A DNA stretch of 64,000 nucleotides from Algoriphagus ratkowskyi (lineage in GTDB: Bacteria > Bacteroidota > Bacteroidia > Cytophagales > Cyclobacteriaceae), in contig NZ_MSSV01000020.1 of NCBI RefSeq assembly GCF_002150505.1, forward strand, positions 1-64,000. The letters are read 5' to 3'. The notes beneath the pieces were generated by a model that was not told the DNA's origin, did not search any database, and saw nothing but the letters and a program-made list of their open reading frames with translations. Each line of letters starts with the position of its first letter. The stretch's first letter is position 1. The position numbers and the translations under genes are program-made. Shown piece after piece: positions 55,501 to 64,000 of this stretch.

Positions 55501-55824
55501 ATTGCTGGTATCAACTTGGATTCTTATTTCCCTAGACCAGCATTTGATCAGGGTAGGAATACTGCGACGCAGTCTAGATACCTTCAAAATGCAGCTTACT
55601 TAAGATTGAAAAATGCACAGATCGGATATTCTATTCCTAAAAATGCATTAAGTAAAATCGGTGTAGCAAGTGCGAGAGTATTTGTCTCTGGCGAAAACCT
55701 ATTGACTTTCACCAAAATGTCTAAAATATTCGATCCTGAGACAGTTGGATTGAATGGATGGAATGATGGTAAGACCTATCCGTTTGCTACCACTTATGCT
55801 GTTGGTATAAACGTTAACTTCTAA
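52564..55824 (+). CDS. SusC/RagA TonB-linked outer-membrane receptor
   Basis: The protein is 1086 aa from ATG 52564 (an in-frame TTG at 52534 is rejected because MTKLLHHLGDLG is a normal start). It has a signal peptide (through LFANS), then a carboxypeptidase-like domain (VSGTVVDEYNLAMPGVSILI..GTVTDVDGKFSI), the TonB plug (IVVVGFGEQKKANLTGAVAT..ALVLIDGMEG) and a barrel ending VNVNF. Unlike the first SusC it has no STN domain, so it does not depend on a sigma/FecR pair. It is probably controlled by the hybrid two-component regulator at 62660. It imports oligosaccharide together with the SusD encoded 12 bp downstream. Confidence 0.93.
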   Translation: MTKLLHHLGDLGRSKVSYLVALLFLSNTLFANSSGEMTRLNSAADLSFEKAFIEKVVSGTVVDEYNLAMPGVSILIKGSTTGTVTDVDGKFSISVNDDDILVFSFIGYEAQEVAITSSSTVNVTLTEDTQSLDEIVVVGFGEQKKANLTGAVATIDSKILEARPVQNVGQMLQGVIPGLNLQTAGLGGELNQNLSFNIRGAGTIGSGSNSSALVLIDGMEGNMNGINPQDIESVTVLKDAAAASVYGSRAAFGVVLITTKSGRKGKAKVNYNNNFRWATPMGLPTMMDSYTFANYYNEAAINAGRSGVFSDEVLGNIKDFQEGKIDYSTIPNGNGDRWQYYGGSNGNTDWFSEQYKSSSFSQEHNLSVNGGNENVDYYLSANYLDQGGLTRHGGDNFNRYAFAAKMNLHLNEKVSFNYNSRFVRQYFTKATHLNELFYHNVARRWPTVPVLDPNGFYSDPSEIAQLRDGGRVDNYTDTYYTQGQLTYTPLKNWNIYASGNYRITSINNSSNILPVYANDVAGEPFAIPVSYSSPGHTAVNEFSQAENYFTSNIYSDYSLDLATNHHFKVMVGFNSEVNKYKNIGAGRTNLITPNVISINTATDNFTNSGQYNHWATAGFFGRLNYNYKEKYFFEANTRYDGSSRFIDDKRWNWFNSFSAGWNIAGEDFWNMDSFSMFKIRGSYGELGNQNTSSWYPFYLSQPFSVNNGAWLVNGERPNTASAPGIVSTTMTWERVKSYNIGLDLGLLDNRLGLNFDYYNRYTLDMVGPAKELPVILGTAVPNVNNSDLKSYGFELEINWRDQIGNFTYNVRGVLSDDQMQVTKYPNDTGNLSQWYNGRNNGEIWGYTTKGIAKTNDEMATHLETVSQNQMGNNWQAGDIMYMDINGDGTVNGGSNTLADPGDRSIIGNSTPRFRYGLDINMNYKDFDFRIFFQGVAKRDWMPNGSYFWGAGGQNQWQAAGFDEHMDFFRDENSPMVKAGIAGINLDSYFPRPAFDQGRNTATQSRYLQNAAYLRLKNAQIGYSIPKNALSKIGVASARVFVSGENLLTFTKMSKIFDPETVGLNGWNDGKTYPFATTYAVGINVNF

Positions 55825-55836
55825 TTAGAAATCAAG

Positions 55837-57831
55837 ATGATAAAATATAAATCAATACTTAAAAACAGTCTAGTTGCTGCAGCAGTAGCTTTTGGATTGA
55901 CTTCTTGTGACGATTTTCTAGATAGAGCTCCTTTGTCGCAAGTGACTCCGGACGCATTTCTGAAAACTGAAGCAGACCTTGCTGCCTTCACTATTGCAGC
56001 GTATAGCTTTCCTACTCACGGTGGATTCAATGTAGGTACTTTTGGTATAGACAATGGCACAGACAATCAAGCTACAAGTGGAGCTAGTAATATCTGGATC
56101 CCAGGAGAATATAGAGTAGGTCAGACAGGTGGCGCATGGAATTTTGGCGCCATCAGAAACATTAATTATTTCCTAGAAACGGCTGTACCAAGCTGGAAAA
56201 ATGGAGAAATTAATGGTAACGGTACTAATGTGCAGCATTACATCGGTGAAGCTTACTTCTTGAGAGCTTACCAATATTTCGACAAGGTGCAGGCTCTGGG
56301 AGATTTTCCTATTGTGAAGAACAGTCTTCCAGATAATCAGGATATCTTAACTGAGTCTTCTAAAAGAAGACCAAGAAATGAAGTTGCAAGATTTATTCTT
56401 GCAGATCTTGACTCTGCCATCATGCTAATGAAAGAGGTAGCTCCAGGTGGGAAAAATAGACTTTCTAAGGGTGCAGCTTTGCTTTTCAAATCCAGAGTAG
56501 CTCTTCATGAGGGGTCTTGGTTGACTTATCACAAAGGAACTGCACGTGTACCAGGTGGTCCAGGCTGGCCAGGTCAGGGTAAGGTTGATAACTTCAGCAT
56601 TGACATAGATTCCGAAATCGACTATTTCTTAACTCAGGCGATGGCTGCAGCTGAGCAAGTAGCAGATATTATTCCTCTTACAGTGAATAAAAAGGATAAT
56701 GGATACGATTCTTCCTCTAATCCTTACTTCACCATGTTTGCATCTGAGAGCTTAGGAGGTTATCCAGAAGTATTATTTTGGAGAGATTATGACCCTAGCT
56801 TAGGAATTAACCACAATGCTAATCACTACATTGGTAGAAATGGTGGAAATACCGGTTTCACTAGAGAGTTTGTAGATAACGTATTGATGGCTAACGGTCT
56901 TCCGATCTATGCAGCAGGTTCTGGATATAAAGGAGATGACTTTATACAAGATGTGAAAGTAGGCAGAGACAACAGATTGCAGCTGTTTATGAAAGCTCCA
57001 GGAGAACTGAGAGTGAATACAATCAAAAATGCAGATGGCTCGGCAGTACTGATAGAGCAGCCAGATATCTTAGGTCTTCAGGAGACAAAATATGTGACAG
57101 GTTACGGCATTAAGAAGGGTCTTAGCTACGACAATGCACAAGGAGAAGGAAACTTAGGTAGCACTGGTGCTATCGTATTTAGAGCTACTGAAGCGTACTT
57201 GAATTACATCGAAGCTTCTTATTTGAAAGAAGGATCTTTAAGCGGAAAAGCTGCATCTTATTGGAAAAGCATCAGAGAAAGAGCTGGCGTTAATCCTGAC
57301 TACATGGTGACAGTAGCTGCTACTGATATGAGTATTGAAGCTAAAAATGATTTTGGCGCTTACTCTGGAGGTTCTGTATTGTCAGATCAGATATTGTACA
57401 ATATCCGTAGAGAGAGAAGAGTAGAATTGATGGAAGAAGGAATGAGAATGTACGATCTGAAAAGATGGGCAGCGCTGGATCAGTTGAAAGTTACTCCACA
57501 TATCATCGAAGGCTTCAAGCTTTGGGGACCAATGAAAGAATGGTACAAAGATGAGGATGGCGATTCTCAATTAGTAGAGCCCGGTACAGGTGGAACTCCA
57601 AATGTGTCAGCTGAAAGTGATGGAGAATATCTACAGCCATATAGAATTGTAACAAAATCTACGAACTTGGTAAAAGAGGGTTATCGTTGGGCTTATGCTC
57701 ATTACCTAGAGCCTATCGCGATTCAACATTTCCTTATCACTACGCCTGATGGTTCTGGTGTAGCAGAAAATTCAGTAATCTATCAAAACCCTGATTGGCC
57801 ACTTACGGCAAACAGCGGAGCTTTGAAATAA
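55837..57831 (+). CDS. SusD/RagB glycan-binding lipoprotein
   Basis: The 664-aa lipoprotein (lipobox GLTSC24, followed by DDFLDRAPLSQVTPDAFLK) has SusD helices (IGEAYFLRAYQYFDKVQALGDFP, NEVARFILADLDSAIMLM) and the C-terminal IRRERRVELMEEGMRMYDLKRWAALDQL. It is somewhat longer than the usual 500-600 aa. It caps the SusC barrel and binds glycan at the cell surface. Confidence 0.93.
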   Translation: MIKYKSILKNSLVAAAVAFGLTSCDDFLDRAPLSQVTPDAFLKTEADLAAFTIAAYSFPTHGGFNVGTFGIDNGTDNQATSGASNIWIPGEYRVGQTGGAWNFGAIRNINYFLETAVPSWKNGEINGNGTNVQHYIGEAYFLRAYQYFDKVQALGDFPIVKNSLPDNQDILTESSKRRPRNEVARFILADLDSAIMLMKEVAPGGKNRLSKGAALLFKSRVALHEGSWLTYHKGTARVPGGPGWPGQGKVDNFSIDIDSEIDYFLTQAMAAAEQVADIIPLTVNKKDNGYDSSSNPYFTMFASESLGGYPEVLFWRDYDPSLGINHNANHYIGRNGGNTGFTREFVDNVLMANGLPIYAAGSGYKGDDFIQDVKVGRDNRLQLFMKAPGELRVNTIKNADGSAVLIEQPDILGLQETKYVTGYGIKKGLSYDNAQGEGNLGSTGAIVFRATEAYLNYIEASYLKEGSLSGKAASYWKSIRERAGVNPDYMVTVAATDMSIEAKNDFGAYSGGSVLSDQILYNIRRERRVELMEEGMRMYDLKRWAALDQLKVTPHIIEGFKLWGPMKEWYKDEDGDSQLVEPGTGGTPNVSAESDGEYLQPYRIVTKSTNLVKEGYRWAYAHYLEPIAIQHFLITTPDGSGVAENSVIYQNPDWPLTANSGALK

Positions 57832-57848
57832 GTAGTTACTATTCATTG

Positions 57849-57905
57849 TAAACGTAATTCCGGGTAGAGGTATATTCTTCTATTCTGGAGTTACGTTTTT
57901 TTTTT
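57849..57905 (+). terminator. Rho-independent terminator after susD
   Basis: AACGTAATTCCGG pairs with the TCTGGAGTTACGTT arm with minor mismatch, followed by a long T-run (57893-57905). It may be partial, since the glycosidase genes follow on the same strand. Confidence 0.75.
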
Positions 57906-57956
57906 AGTACTGATTGCTACGTGCTTCGGCCAATTCAAACTAAGACCTAATTCCCT

Positions 57957-58811
57957 ATGAGACAACTATCGATTCAAAAAATCCTGCCCATTCTTTCGAT
58001 TTTAGCTATTCCTTTATTTGCAGCGGATTGTGATAAAAAAGAATCTGCTCCAAGTACAATAAACAAAGATCAGGAGATCAAATGGAAACTGGTTTTCGAA
58101 GATGAATTTGAAGGCACAGAGACAGATCCTCAACTATGGGCTAGCTATCAGCCTCAGACTCATTCTTCTGCCTGGAACAAATACGTCAATCCTGCCGATA
58201 AATCGCTGGCAGAGGTGAAGGATGGCAACTTATACCTACGTGCTAAGTGGAATACAGCAACCGATTTGCCTGAAACTGGCGCTATTCAGACAAAAGACAA
58301 GTTTAGCTTCACCTATGGTAAGCTTGAAGTGAAAGCCAAATTCAATAGAACAGGACAGGGTGCCTGGCCAGCAATCTGGCTGATGCCACAAACTCCAGTT
58401 TTTCAAAACTGGCCTGATGGAGGCGAGATAGATGTGATGGAGCATTTGAATAAAGACAACTTTGTCTATCAAGTAATGCATCAGTCCAAAACTGAAGGTG
58501 TGGAAATGAAACCAGCACCCTTTGTCACGCCTGACATTAATCAGGATAAGTACAATACTTATGGAATCATCAAGACTGCGAACAAAATAGAGTTTTACGT
58601 CAATGACAAGAAAACCATGACCTATACCAAAGGCGGAGAAAATGCTGACAGATGGCCTTTTGAAACAGATTTTTACTTAATTCTCAATCATGCCAGCGCA
58701 GATAAAGGACAGTCGGGTACCTATTACTGGTCAGGTCTCGTGGTGTCCACGGATGATTTTCCCTACGAAATGGCAATAGACTATGTGAAATTATGGGAAG
58801 AGGTGGAGTAA
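57957..58811 (+). CDS. Glycoside hydrolase family 16 protein
   Basis: The 284-aa protein has an export signal; FAADC25 is an imperfect lipobox (Asp at -1), so a lipoprotein is possible but unsure. The GH16 core has AWPAIWLMP and the catalytic E157-I-D159-V-M-E162 in GGEIDVMEHL: E157 nucleophile, E162 acid/base. GH16 members hydrolyse beta-1,3 or beta-1,4 galactans and glucans, including laminarin, agar, porphyran, carrageenan and keratan sulfate. The catalytic motif is the beta-bulge type. The exact subfamily cannot be fixed by eye. It follows the SusCD pair and likely makes the first endo-cut. Confidence 0.9.
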   Translation: MRQLSIQKILPILSILAIPLFAADCDKKESAPSTINKDQEIKWKLVFEDEFEGTETDPQLWASYQPQTHSSAWNKYVNPADKSLAEVKDGNLYLRAKWNTATDLPETGAIQTKDKFSFTYGKLEVKAKFNRTGQGAWPAIWLMPQTPVFQNWPDGGEIDVMEHLNKDNFVYQVMHQSKTEGVEMKPAPFVTPDINQDKYNTYGIIKTANKIEFYVNDKKTMTYTKGGENADRWPFETDFYLILNHASADKGQSGTYYWSGLVVSTDDFPYEMAIDYVKLWEEVE

Positions 58812-58863
58812 TAAAGCCGCTTCTTACTTTAGTAATTCTCATTGAATCAAATACAAGAACTCT

Positions 58864-60518
58864 ATGAAAAACCTTAGCTATCAAATCAGCCTTATCGGAG
58901 CACTATTCATTTCCGCTTTTTTTCCTAAAGTCACTTATGCGCAGCATGTGCCCATCATCCCTATCCCTCAGGAAGTTGTTTTTCAGGAAGGTGTATTTCT
59001 CCTAACTAAAGACATCAGCTTACAAGCAGACGAGGAATTGGGCAAACTATCCAACTACCTCAATGATAGATTACAACAAATAGTGGGTTTTCGTATAGCA
59101 CGCAACGCTAATTCATCCACTCAATTTCACATAGGGTTAACTGACGATTTAGAAAATGAGGAAGCATACAAGCTCACAATTGATGAGAAGGGAATAGAGC
59201 TAAGCGCAAAGTCTGTGAAAGGCTTGTTTTACGGAATTCAATCCTTCATGCAGCTGCTTCCCCCTTATCAGAATAATGAAGTACTAAACCTGCCCAAATT
59301 GACCATCAATGATTCACCTGCTATGAATTGGAGAGGTCTTTTACTTGATGTAAGCAGCATTTTTTCACCGCTCAGGAAGTGAAAAATCTCATTGATTTAA
59401 TGGCCTCTTATAAGTTAAATGTGTTGCATTGGCATCTCGTAGATAATGAGGGCTGGAGAATAGAGATCAAACAATACCCGAAACTCATCGAAGTAGGAGC
59501 TTGGCGAGAAGAGATCAGGAATGGCAAATTTTATGACAAGGACACCACTTGGACACCAGAGGGCGAGCCTTATCGCTATGGTGGTTATTATACACAGAAG
59601 CAGATAAAAGAGGTAATCGAATATGCTGCAAGTCGTCAGATTACAGTGATTCCAGAAATAGAACTTCCAGGTCATAGTGGAGCGGCTTTGGCAGCTTATC
59701 CAGAATTGTCTTGCAATGCATCACCTCAGACAGTTCCTTACTCTCGAACTCACTCAAGCCTTGCCTATTCAGCGCAATGGAACTTCAACTACTGTGCTGG
59801 TAAGGAAGTAAGTTTTGAGTTTTTGGAAAATGTATTGGATGAGGTAATTGCTCTTTTCCCATCTGAATACATCCATATTGGGGGAGATGAAGTAGATATG
59901 AGTTACTGGGAAGCATGTCCGCATTGCCAGAAGCGGATGGCCGATGAACACCTGGATTCGGAGCACGAGCTTCAGGCATATTTTGTCCAAAGGATCGAAA
60001 AATACCTGTCTGCTCATGGTCGTAAAATGATCGGTTGGGACGAAATATTGGAAGGTGGCGTCACTAGTTCTGCTACCGTAATGAGCTGGAGGGGAGAAAA
60101 AGGTGGAATCGAAGCTGCTAAAAAAGGCAATAACGTAATTATGAGTTCAAATAACCCGCTTTACCTGAACATCGCCCAAACGGATTCTCCCAATGATCCT
60201 TTTGCACCTACTTGGTCTATGAACACGCTGGAGCGGGTATATGCTTTCAATCCTGTTCCCGATGCGCTGACTGCGGAGCAAAAGATAAAAATCATCGGAA
60301 CTCAGGCTTCTATATGGACAGAATTTATATCCTCTGTAGAGCATTTGGAATTCATGCTTTTGCCTAGACTTCCTGCTTTCTCTGAGTCGGCTTGGAGCGG
60401 TGAAAAGAAGAAAGATTTCGAGGATTTCATCGTTAGGTTAAACTCATGGCATTACTTAAATTGGAAGTTTAGCGGAACGCGATTCCATCCTAAGCATTTC
60501 GAACGATCAGTTTATTAA
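58864..60518 (+). pseudogene. GH20 beta-N-acetylhexosaminidase gene broken by a one-base deletion
   Basis: Two frames meet at 59379-59382. The first (58864-59382) has a signal peptide (through TYAQ), the hexosaminidase N-terminal domain and MNWRGLLLDVS. The second (59379-60518) begins KNLIDLMASYKLNVLHWHLV and contains the catalytic HIGGDEVD. At 59357-59358 the expected reading is SRHFFTAQEVKNLID; inserting one G after 59357 restores it. So one base was lost in a functional gene, or the sequence has an error there. As written, the product is truncated before its active site. The restored protein would be about 550 aa, a normal size for exo-acting GH20 that removes terminal GlcNAc or GalNAc. 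Confidence 0.88.
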
Positions 60519-60531
60519 TACAAATGTTCAT

Positions 60532-62574
60532 ATGAAAATATATTTAACACTGAGTTTAGCATGGTTTACTTTCTTAAGTATTCATCAGGTGAATGCTCAA
60601 ACGAGTCAACCTGAATCAATTCAATTTAGAACCGTTCATACGATAGAAGAACTTCATAATGCCCCAGTGAAATTAATTCCATATCCATCTAAAGTGGAAT
60701 GGGCGAAAGGATTTGTGGAGTTAAAGGGTTTGGGTGTTTTAAAAACGCAGGAGCTAAGTCCGGTTTTAAGTGCTGAAATGAAGGAGATAGCCTCAGATTT
60801 TGGACTTGATGCAAAGTCTGGTATGTCCGTTTCTTTTTCCCTAGATCAGAATATCTCAGAGGAAGGATACCAATTGAAGGTGAGCTCAAGTGAGGTAAAA
60901 ATAGTTGCCTCTACTATCGCAGGACAATTCTATGGTCTGAAAACCTTAAGGCAGCTGCTAATAAGAACTGGTGAAGGAATTCAGCTACCACTTGTGACTA
61001 TTACAGATGAGCCAGCATTCCCAATGCGGGGATTGATGATCGATGTAGGACGGAACTATCAGTCCATGGAGAAGTTGAAAGAGCAGCTGGACATTATGGC
61101 GGATTACAAGATGAATGTATTCCAGTGGCATCTGACTGATCGCCCTTCTTGGAGGATTGAGAGTAAAGCATTTCCACAATTGAATGATGCAGCCTATCAG
61201 CGGCCTACCCGAGAACCAGGTAAGTTTTATACCTACGACGAGATTCGAGAGCTTTTTGAATATGCCAAGAGCAAGCAAATTCTTATTATTCCAGAACTCG
61301 ATATGCCAGGGCACAGCGACTCATTCATTGCTGCAATGAAATTCCGTATGGAATCCCAGGAGGGGATGGCAGCACTTGAGGTCATTTTGGAAGAATTTTT
61401 CAAAGAAATCCCAAAAGAAATGGCCCCGATTATTCACATAGGTTCGGATGAAGTCCACGTACCAAATCCAGAAGAATTCATTGAGCGAATGGTGGCAAAG
61501 GTGGAGTCTGACGGGAGAAAGGTGATGGTCTGGAGTCCAGGACTTCCTGCTCATGATGCCGCTATTCGTCAATCCTGGGGTGAGATGGATACCTTGAAAA
61601 TGAAGGAAACTTCCTATGCCGAGCTAGATTCAAGAAATAGCTACGTCAATAATGCAGAGCCGATGACTTTCGTCAATAAGCTACTTTTCAAACCAATCAG
61701 TGCTACTTGGAAGAATAACGAATGCTTGGGTGGAATTCTTTGTCTTTGGCACGACGTGAAGGTGGATGATTCTGATGATGTATTTCGAAATAACCCTATA
61801 TATCCAGGAATGCTTACCTACGCATGGGCTACTTGGACTGCGGATGTGATTGATGTTTCCAAAAAGTATATGATTACCCTACCTGAAATTGGGAGTGTAG
61901 AGCAGGAGTATTTTGCAGTTTTTGAAGATTACCTGCTAGCTCATAAAGAGCGCTATTTTACAGATTCCACGTTCCCATACTTGAAGCAAAGCGATAAGAA
62001 ATGGGAATTGTACGGGCCAGTAATTGGTAGTGAAGAAGCTAGTAAAATGCCAGATTTGACAAATCTGCCTGTGCAGGATGCTGTTGGGAATACCTTGATC
62101 ATTAGAGACAGATTCAAGCAAGGAGGATTCTATCCTGAGATTCAACTTGGGGAGACTGTTTACGCGAGAACTTTCATTCATAGTGACGAAAAGAAATCAG
62201 TGGAGGCATGGGTCAATTTTGAGACACCACTGCGAGCAAACAGAACCTATGGAGGAATTCCTGAGGAAGGAAAATGGGATTCCTATGGAGGTGAAATATG
62301 GATTAATGGGGCTGCACTGTCTGCTCCAAACTGGGAGAATCCAGGTTGGAAGCCTTCCAAATCTCAGGGTTGGGGAACGCCTGTGGATCAAGAGATTCCT
62401 TGGAGAGCTGAAGAACTTTATTGGAATAGAAAACCAACGCAGCTTCATTTAAATAAAGGCTGGAATGAAGTGTTGATAGCCATCCCATATCAAAATGACT
62501 ATCAGAATTGTATGGTTACTTTTGCGCCTTTTGACATGGAAGGATTAGTCTTTTCCCCTAATAAAGTAAAGTAG
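60532..62574 (+). CDS. GH20 beta-N-acetylhexosaminidase-like protein
   Basis: The 680-aa protein has a signal peptide (through VNAQ). A GH20b-like N-terminal domain is followed by the TIM barrel: FPMRGLMIDVGRNYQSMEKL, YKMNVFQWHLTDRPSWRIE, IPELDMPGHSDSF and catalytic HIGSDEV (302-308; D306 and E307). After about residue 480 it has a C-terminal beta-sandwich-like extension (RTYGGIPEEGKWDSYGGEIW..LHLNKGWNEVLIAIPY). It is more divergent than the frameshifted neighbour and retains the Asp-Glu pair needed for substrate-assisted catalysis. It follows that gene by 13 bp and should be in the same operon. Exported. Confidence 0.88.
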   Translation: MKIYLTLSLAWFTFLSIHQVNAQTSQPESIQFRTVHTIEELHNAPVKLIPYPSKVEWAKGFVELKGLGVLKTQELSPVLSAEMKEIASDFGLDAKSGMSVSFSLDQNISEEGYQLKVSSSEVKIVASTIAGQFYGLKTLRQLLIRTGEGIQLPLVTITDEPAFPMRGLMIDVGRNYQSMEKLKEQLDIMADYKMNVFQWHLTDRPSWRIESKAFPQLNDAAYQRPTREPGKFYTYDEIRELFEYAKSKQILIIPELDMPGHSDSFIAAMKFRMESQEGMAALEVILEEFFKEIPKEMAPIIHIGSDEVHVPNPEEFIERMVAKVESDGRKVMVWSPGLPAHDAAIRQSWGEMDTLKMKETSYAELDSRNSYVNNAEPMTFVNKLLFKPISATWKNNECLGGILCLWHDVKVDDSDDVFRNNPIYPGMLTYAWATWTADVIDVSKKYMITLPEIGSVEQEYFAVFEDYLLAHKERYFTDSTFPYLKQSDKKWELYGPVIGSEEASKMPDLTNLPVQDAVGNTLIIRDRFKQGGFYPEIQLGETVYARTFIHSDEKKSVEAWVNFETPLRANRTYGGIPEEGKWDSYGGEIWINGAALSAPNWENPGWKPSKSQGWGTPVDQEIPWRAEELYWNRKPTQLHLNKGWNEVLIAIPYQNDYQNCMVTFAPFDMEGLVFSPNKVK

Positions 62575-62607
62575 AAAACAGTATCTGCTTGCCTATACCA
62601 ATTTTAT

Positions 62608-62646
62608 AATCAGCGTGCTGAATCCTTAAGATTCAGCACGCTGATT
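62608..62646. terminator. Strong bidirectional terminator
   Basis: AATCAGCGTGCTGAATC and GATTCAGCACGCTGATT are perfect 17-bp reverse complements around CTTAA. The hairpin lies between the convergent GH20 gene and the regulator gene, and can terminate both. Confidence 0.88.
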
Positions 62647-62659
62647 ATTTTCTGCATGC

Positions 62660-64000
62660 TTATTTCACCTCTTTTTTGTATGCTGAAGGTGTTTTACCAA
62701 ACTGCTTGAGGAAACATTTGCTGAAGTACTTGGGATTGGAAAAACCTACCGAATAGCTAATCTCTGCAACTTTTAGATCTGAATCTATCATCAATTGAGC
62801 AGCTCTTTTGAGTCGCACAGTTTGTATGAAATCATTAGGAGTGAGGCCAGAGAGTGCTTTGAATTTTTCAAAAATCAGCGTGCGACTTAATCCCAGTTCT
62901 TTTACAAAATCATTGACAGAGAAGTCTGTATTATCAATATTCTTTTCTACGGTCTGCATCGCAGCTTCCAGAAATTTCTGGTCTGAGGAAGTATAACTCG
63001 CGCGACTAGGCTCAAGATTGGGTGTTTGGACAAATTGTGACTGAAATTTAGATCGAGTGAAAAGAAGATTTTTCACCTTTAAAGACAAAAGATCCAGCTG
63101 GAAAGGCTTCACCAAGTAGTCATCAGCACCGGATTCATATCCCTCCAATTGATGTATATGAGAGCTCTTTGCAGTAAGAAGTATTACTAGCAGGTGACTA
63201 GTATTTATATTCTCTTTGATTTTGGAACAAAGTTCGATTCCATCCATCTCAGGCATCATGACATCAGAAATCACCAAGTCTGGATTTTCTTCTGCGATAA
63301 GCAGTAGAGCTTCCTTGCCGTTGGTAGCAGTAATAACTGTGAATGTCTCCTCAAGATTACTCATAATCAATTCCAGAAGTTCAGGATTGTCTTCTACCAC
63401 CAAAATCTTTCGATCAGACATTTCAGGTCTGTTGATAGGATAAACCTTACTTTGGATAGGTTGAGAGCTAGGATTTTTTAAATCTTCTAGCGATAAGTCT
63501 AACTCTTTGACTTGCTCTACCTGCGGTGAAGTGTGGATATTTTTTTCATCGAAATGGCTGCTTCCTAACTGTAGATATACATTGAAGGTAGTCAGACCAT
63601 TTTCACTAGAGACATCCAATACCCCAAAATGAAGATCTACGAGGCTCTTGGAAAGTGCCAATCCAATGCCTGTTCCCGCTTCATACACTTGGCCTTCTCT
63701 TTTGATCTGATAAAAGCTCTCATACACATGAGCCAAATTCTCCTTTGGAATCCCAATTCCATTGTCTATCACATTGATCAAGATTCCTGGTTTCGATTCC
63801 TTTTTTCCGGGGGGAATAAAATCGCTGCTCTCCAGCAATACAGTGATAGTCCCATCTTCGGGAGTGAATTTGAAGGCATTATAGATCAGATTGAACATTA
63901 CTTTCTGAATCTGTTCTCGATCAATCCACACTTTTTCAGGAGTATTCTTGTCAAATTTCATCTGAAATTTAATCTTTTTATCCATTGCCAACGCTTCGAA
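62660..64000 (-). CDS. Hybrid two-component system regulator (HTCS), 3' part only
   Basis: The frame is open to the window edge, so only the C-terminal 446 or so residues are seen. Order: HATPase domain (NLIYNAFKFTPEDG, IDNGIGIPKENL, GTGIGLALSKSLVDLH), receiver domain (ILVVEDNPELLEL, phospho-Asp in LVISDVMMPEMDG, ILLTAKS, DDYLVKPF), and an AraC-type HTH (VNDFVKELGLSRTLIFEKFK and VAEISYSVGFSNPKYFSKCFLKQFGKTPSAYKK). Such fused sensor-regulators sense oligosaccharides in the periplasm and activate nearby polysaccharide utilization genes. The missing N-terminal part should contain a periplasmic sensor domain. It likely controls the susCD-GH16-GH20 operon opposite it. Confidence 0.92.
   Translation of the reverse strand, partial: FEALAMDKKIKFQMKFDKNTPEKVWIDREQIQKVMFNLIYNAFKFTPEDGTITVLLESSDFIPPGKKESKPGILINVIDNGIGIPKENLAHVYESFYQIKREGQVYEAGTGIGLALSKSLVDLHFGVLDVSSENGLTTFNVYLQLGSSHFDEKNIHTSPQVEQVKELDLSLEDLKNPSSQPIQSKVYPINRPEMSDRKILVVEDNPELLELIMSNLEETFTVITATNGKEALLLIAEENPDLVISDVMMPEMDGIELCSKIKENINTSHLLVILLTAKSSHIHQLEGYESGADDYLVKPFQLDLLSLKVKNLLFTRSKFQSQFVQTPNLEPSRASYTSSDQKFLEAAMQTVEKNIDNTDFSVNDFVKELGLSRTLIFEKFKALSGLTPNDFIQTVRLKRAAQLMIDSDLKVAEISYSVGFSNPKYFSKCFLKQFGKTPSAYKKEVK

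Noticed and set aside
1..64000. tRNA, rRNA or self-splicing intron genes
   Set aside because: Reading by eye gave no cloverleaf with a T-arm GTTCRAAYC pattern and no rRNA-like sequence; a tRNAscan run would be needed to be sure.

Overview
The window looks like chromosomal DNA of a marine or aquatic Bacteroidota bacterium, most likely Cytophagales (Algoriphagus/Cyclobacteriaceae-like). The support is two SusC/SusD pairs, S1 sulfatases, GH16 and GH20 enzymes, an ECF sigma/FecR pair, a hybrid two-component regulator, TAnnTTTG-type -7 boxes and many short palindromic intergenic repeats. No rRNA, tRNA, CRISPR array, integrase or complete insertion sequence was seen. The genus is inferred from style, not from a marker gene.

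Layout. (1) 0-8 kb: a beta-propeller glycosidase-like gene and a decayed relative, two paralogous S1 sulfatases on either side of a small protein and msrA, then about 1.5 kb of repeat-filled DNA without a gene. (2) 8-17 kb: a phytanoyl-CoA dioxygenase-like gene, a PAS histidine kinase, the 3' scrap of a second dioxygenase gene, and a compact AT-rich minus-strand operon of five genes: XRE regulator, 813-aa dual GHKL ATPase/histidine kinase, receiver protein with coiled coil, PtuB-like HNH nuclease and N6-adenine methylase. Two nested pairs of direct repeats bracket this operon, and a dead DUF1016/YhcG nuclease gene lies beside it. It is the best candidate for an undescribed defence system. (3) 17-31 kb: sugar porter, secreted metallo-beta-lactamase-fold protein, PqaA-like lipoprotein, then a sigma/anti-sigma/STN-SusC/SusD block and a small ABC exporter.

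(4) 31-35 kb: a lone 614-aa protein with a C-terminal PD-(D/E)XK nuclease domain, an NAD(P)-binding protein and a DUF1460 amidase-like protein. (5) 35.5-44 kb: a four-gene AT-rich operon of lipoprotein, VWA membrane protein, 929-aa tubulin/FtsZ-like protein and 1092-aa membrane protein with a papain-like domain. It resembles the FtsZl-1 membrane-remodelling systems predicted by Makarova and Koonin, with a possibly new peptidase-like component. (6) 44-52 kb: nuclease scraps, a secreted EEP-family phosphatase/nuclease, a metallophosphoesterase, a tripartite hipB-hipS-hipT kinase toxin-antitoxin locus with repeated operator half-sites, and a kinase-aminotransferase fusion. (7) 52-64 kb: a polysaccharide utilization locus of SusC, SusD, GH16, a frameshifted GH20, an intact GH20 and the 3' part of a hybrid two-component regulator.

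The GH16, GH20 and GlcNAc-6-sulfatase-like enzymes would together suit a sulfated N-acetylhexosamine glycan such as keratan sulfate or mucin-type chains. That is an inference, and the sulfatases are about 46 kb from the SusCD locus. An 18-bp palindrome, ATACCCTRTRYAGGGTAT, occurs three times: beside the defence operon, before the lone nuclease and before the tubulin-like operon. A diverged repeat of about 300-450 bp occurs in inverted orientation on both sides of the 20.3-44.6 kb segment.
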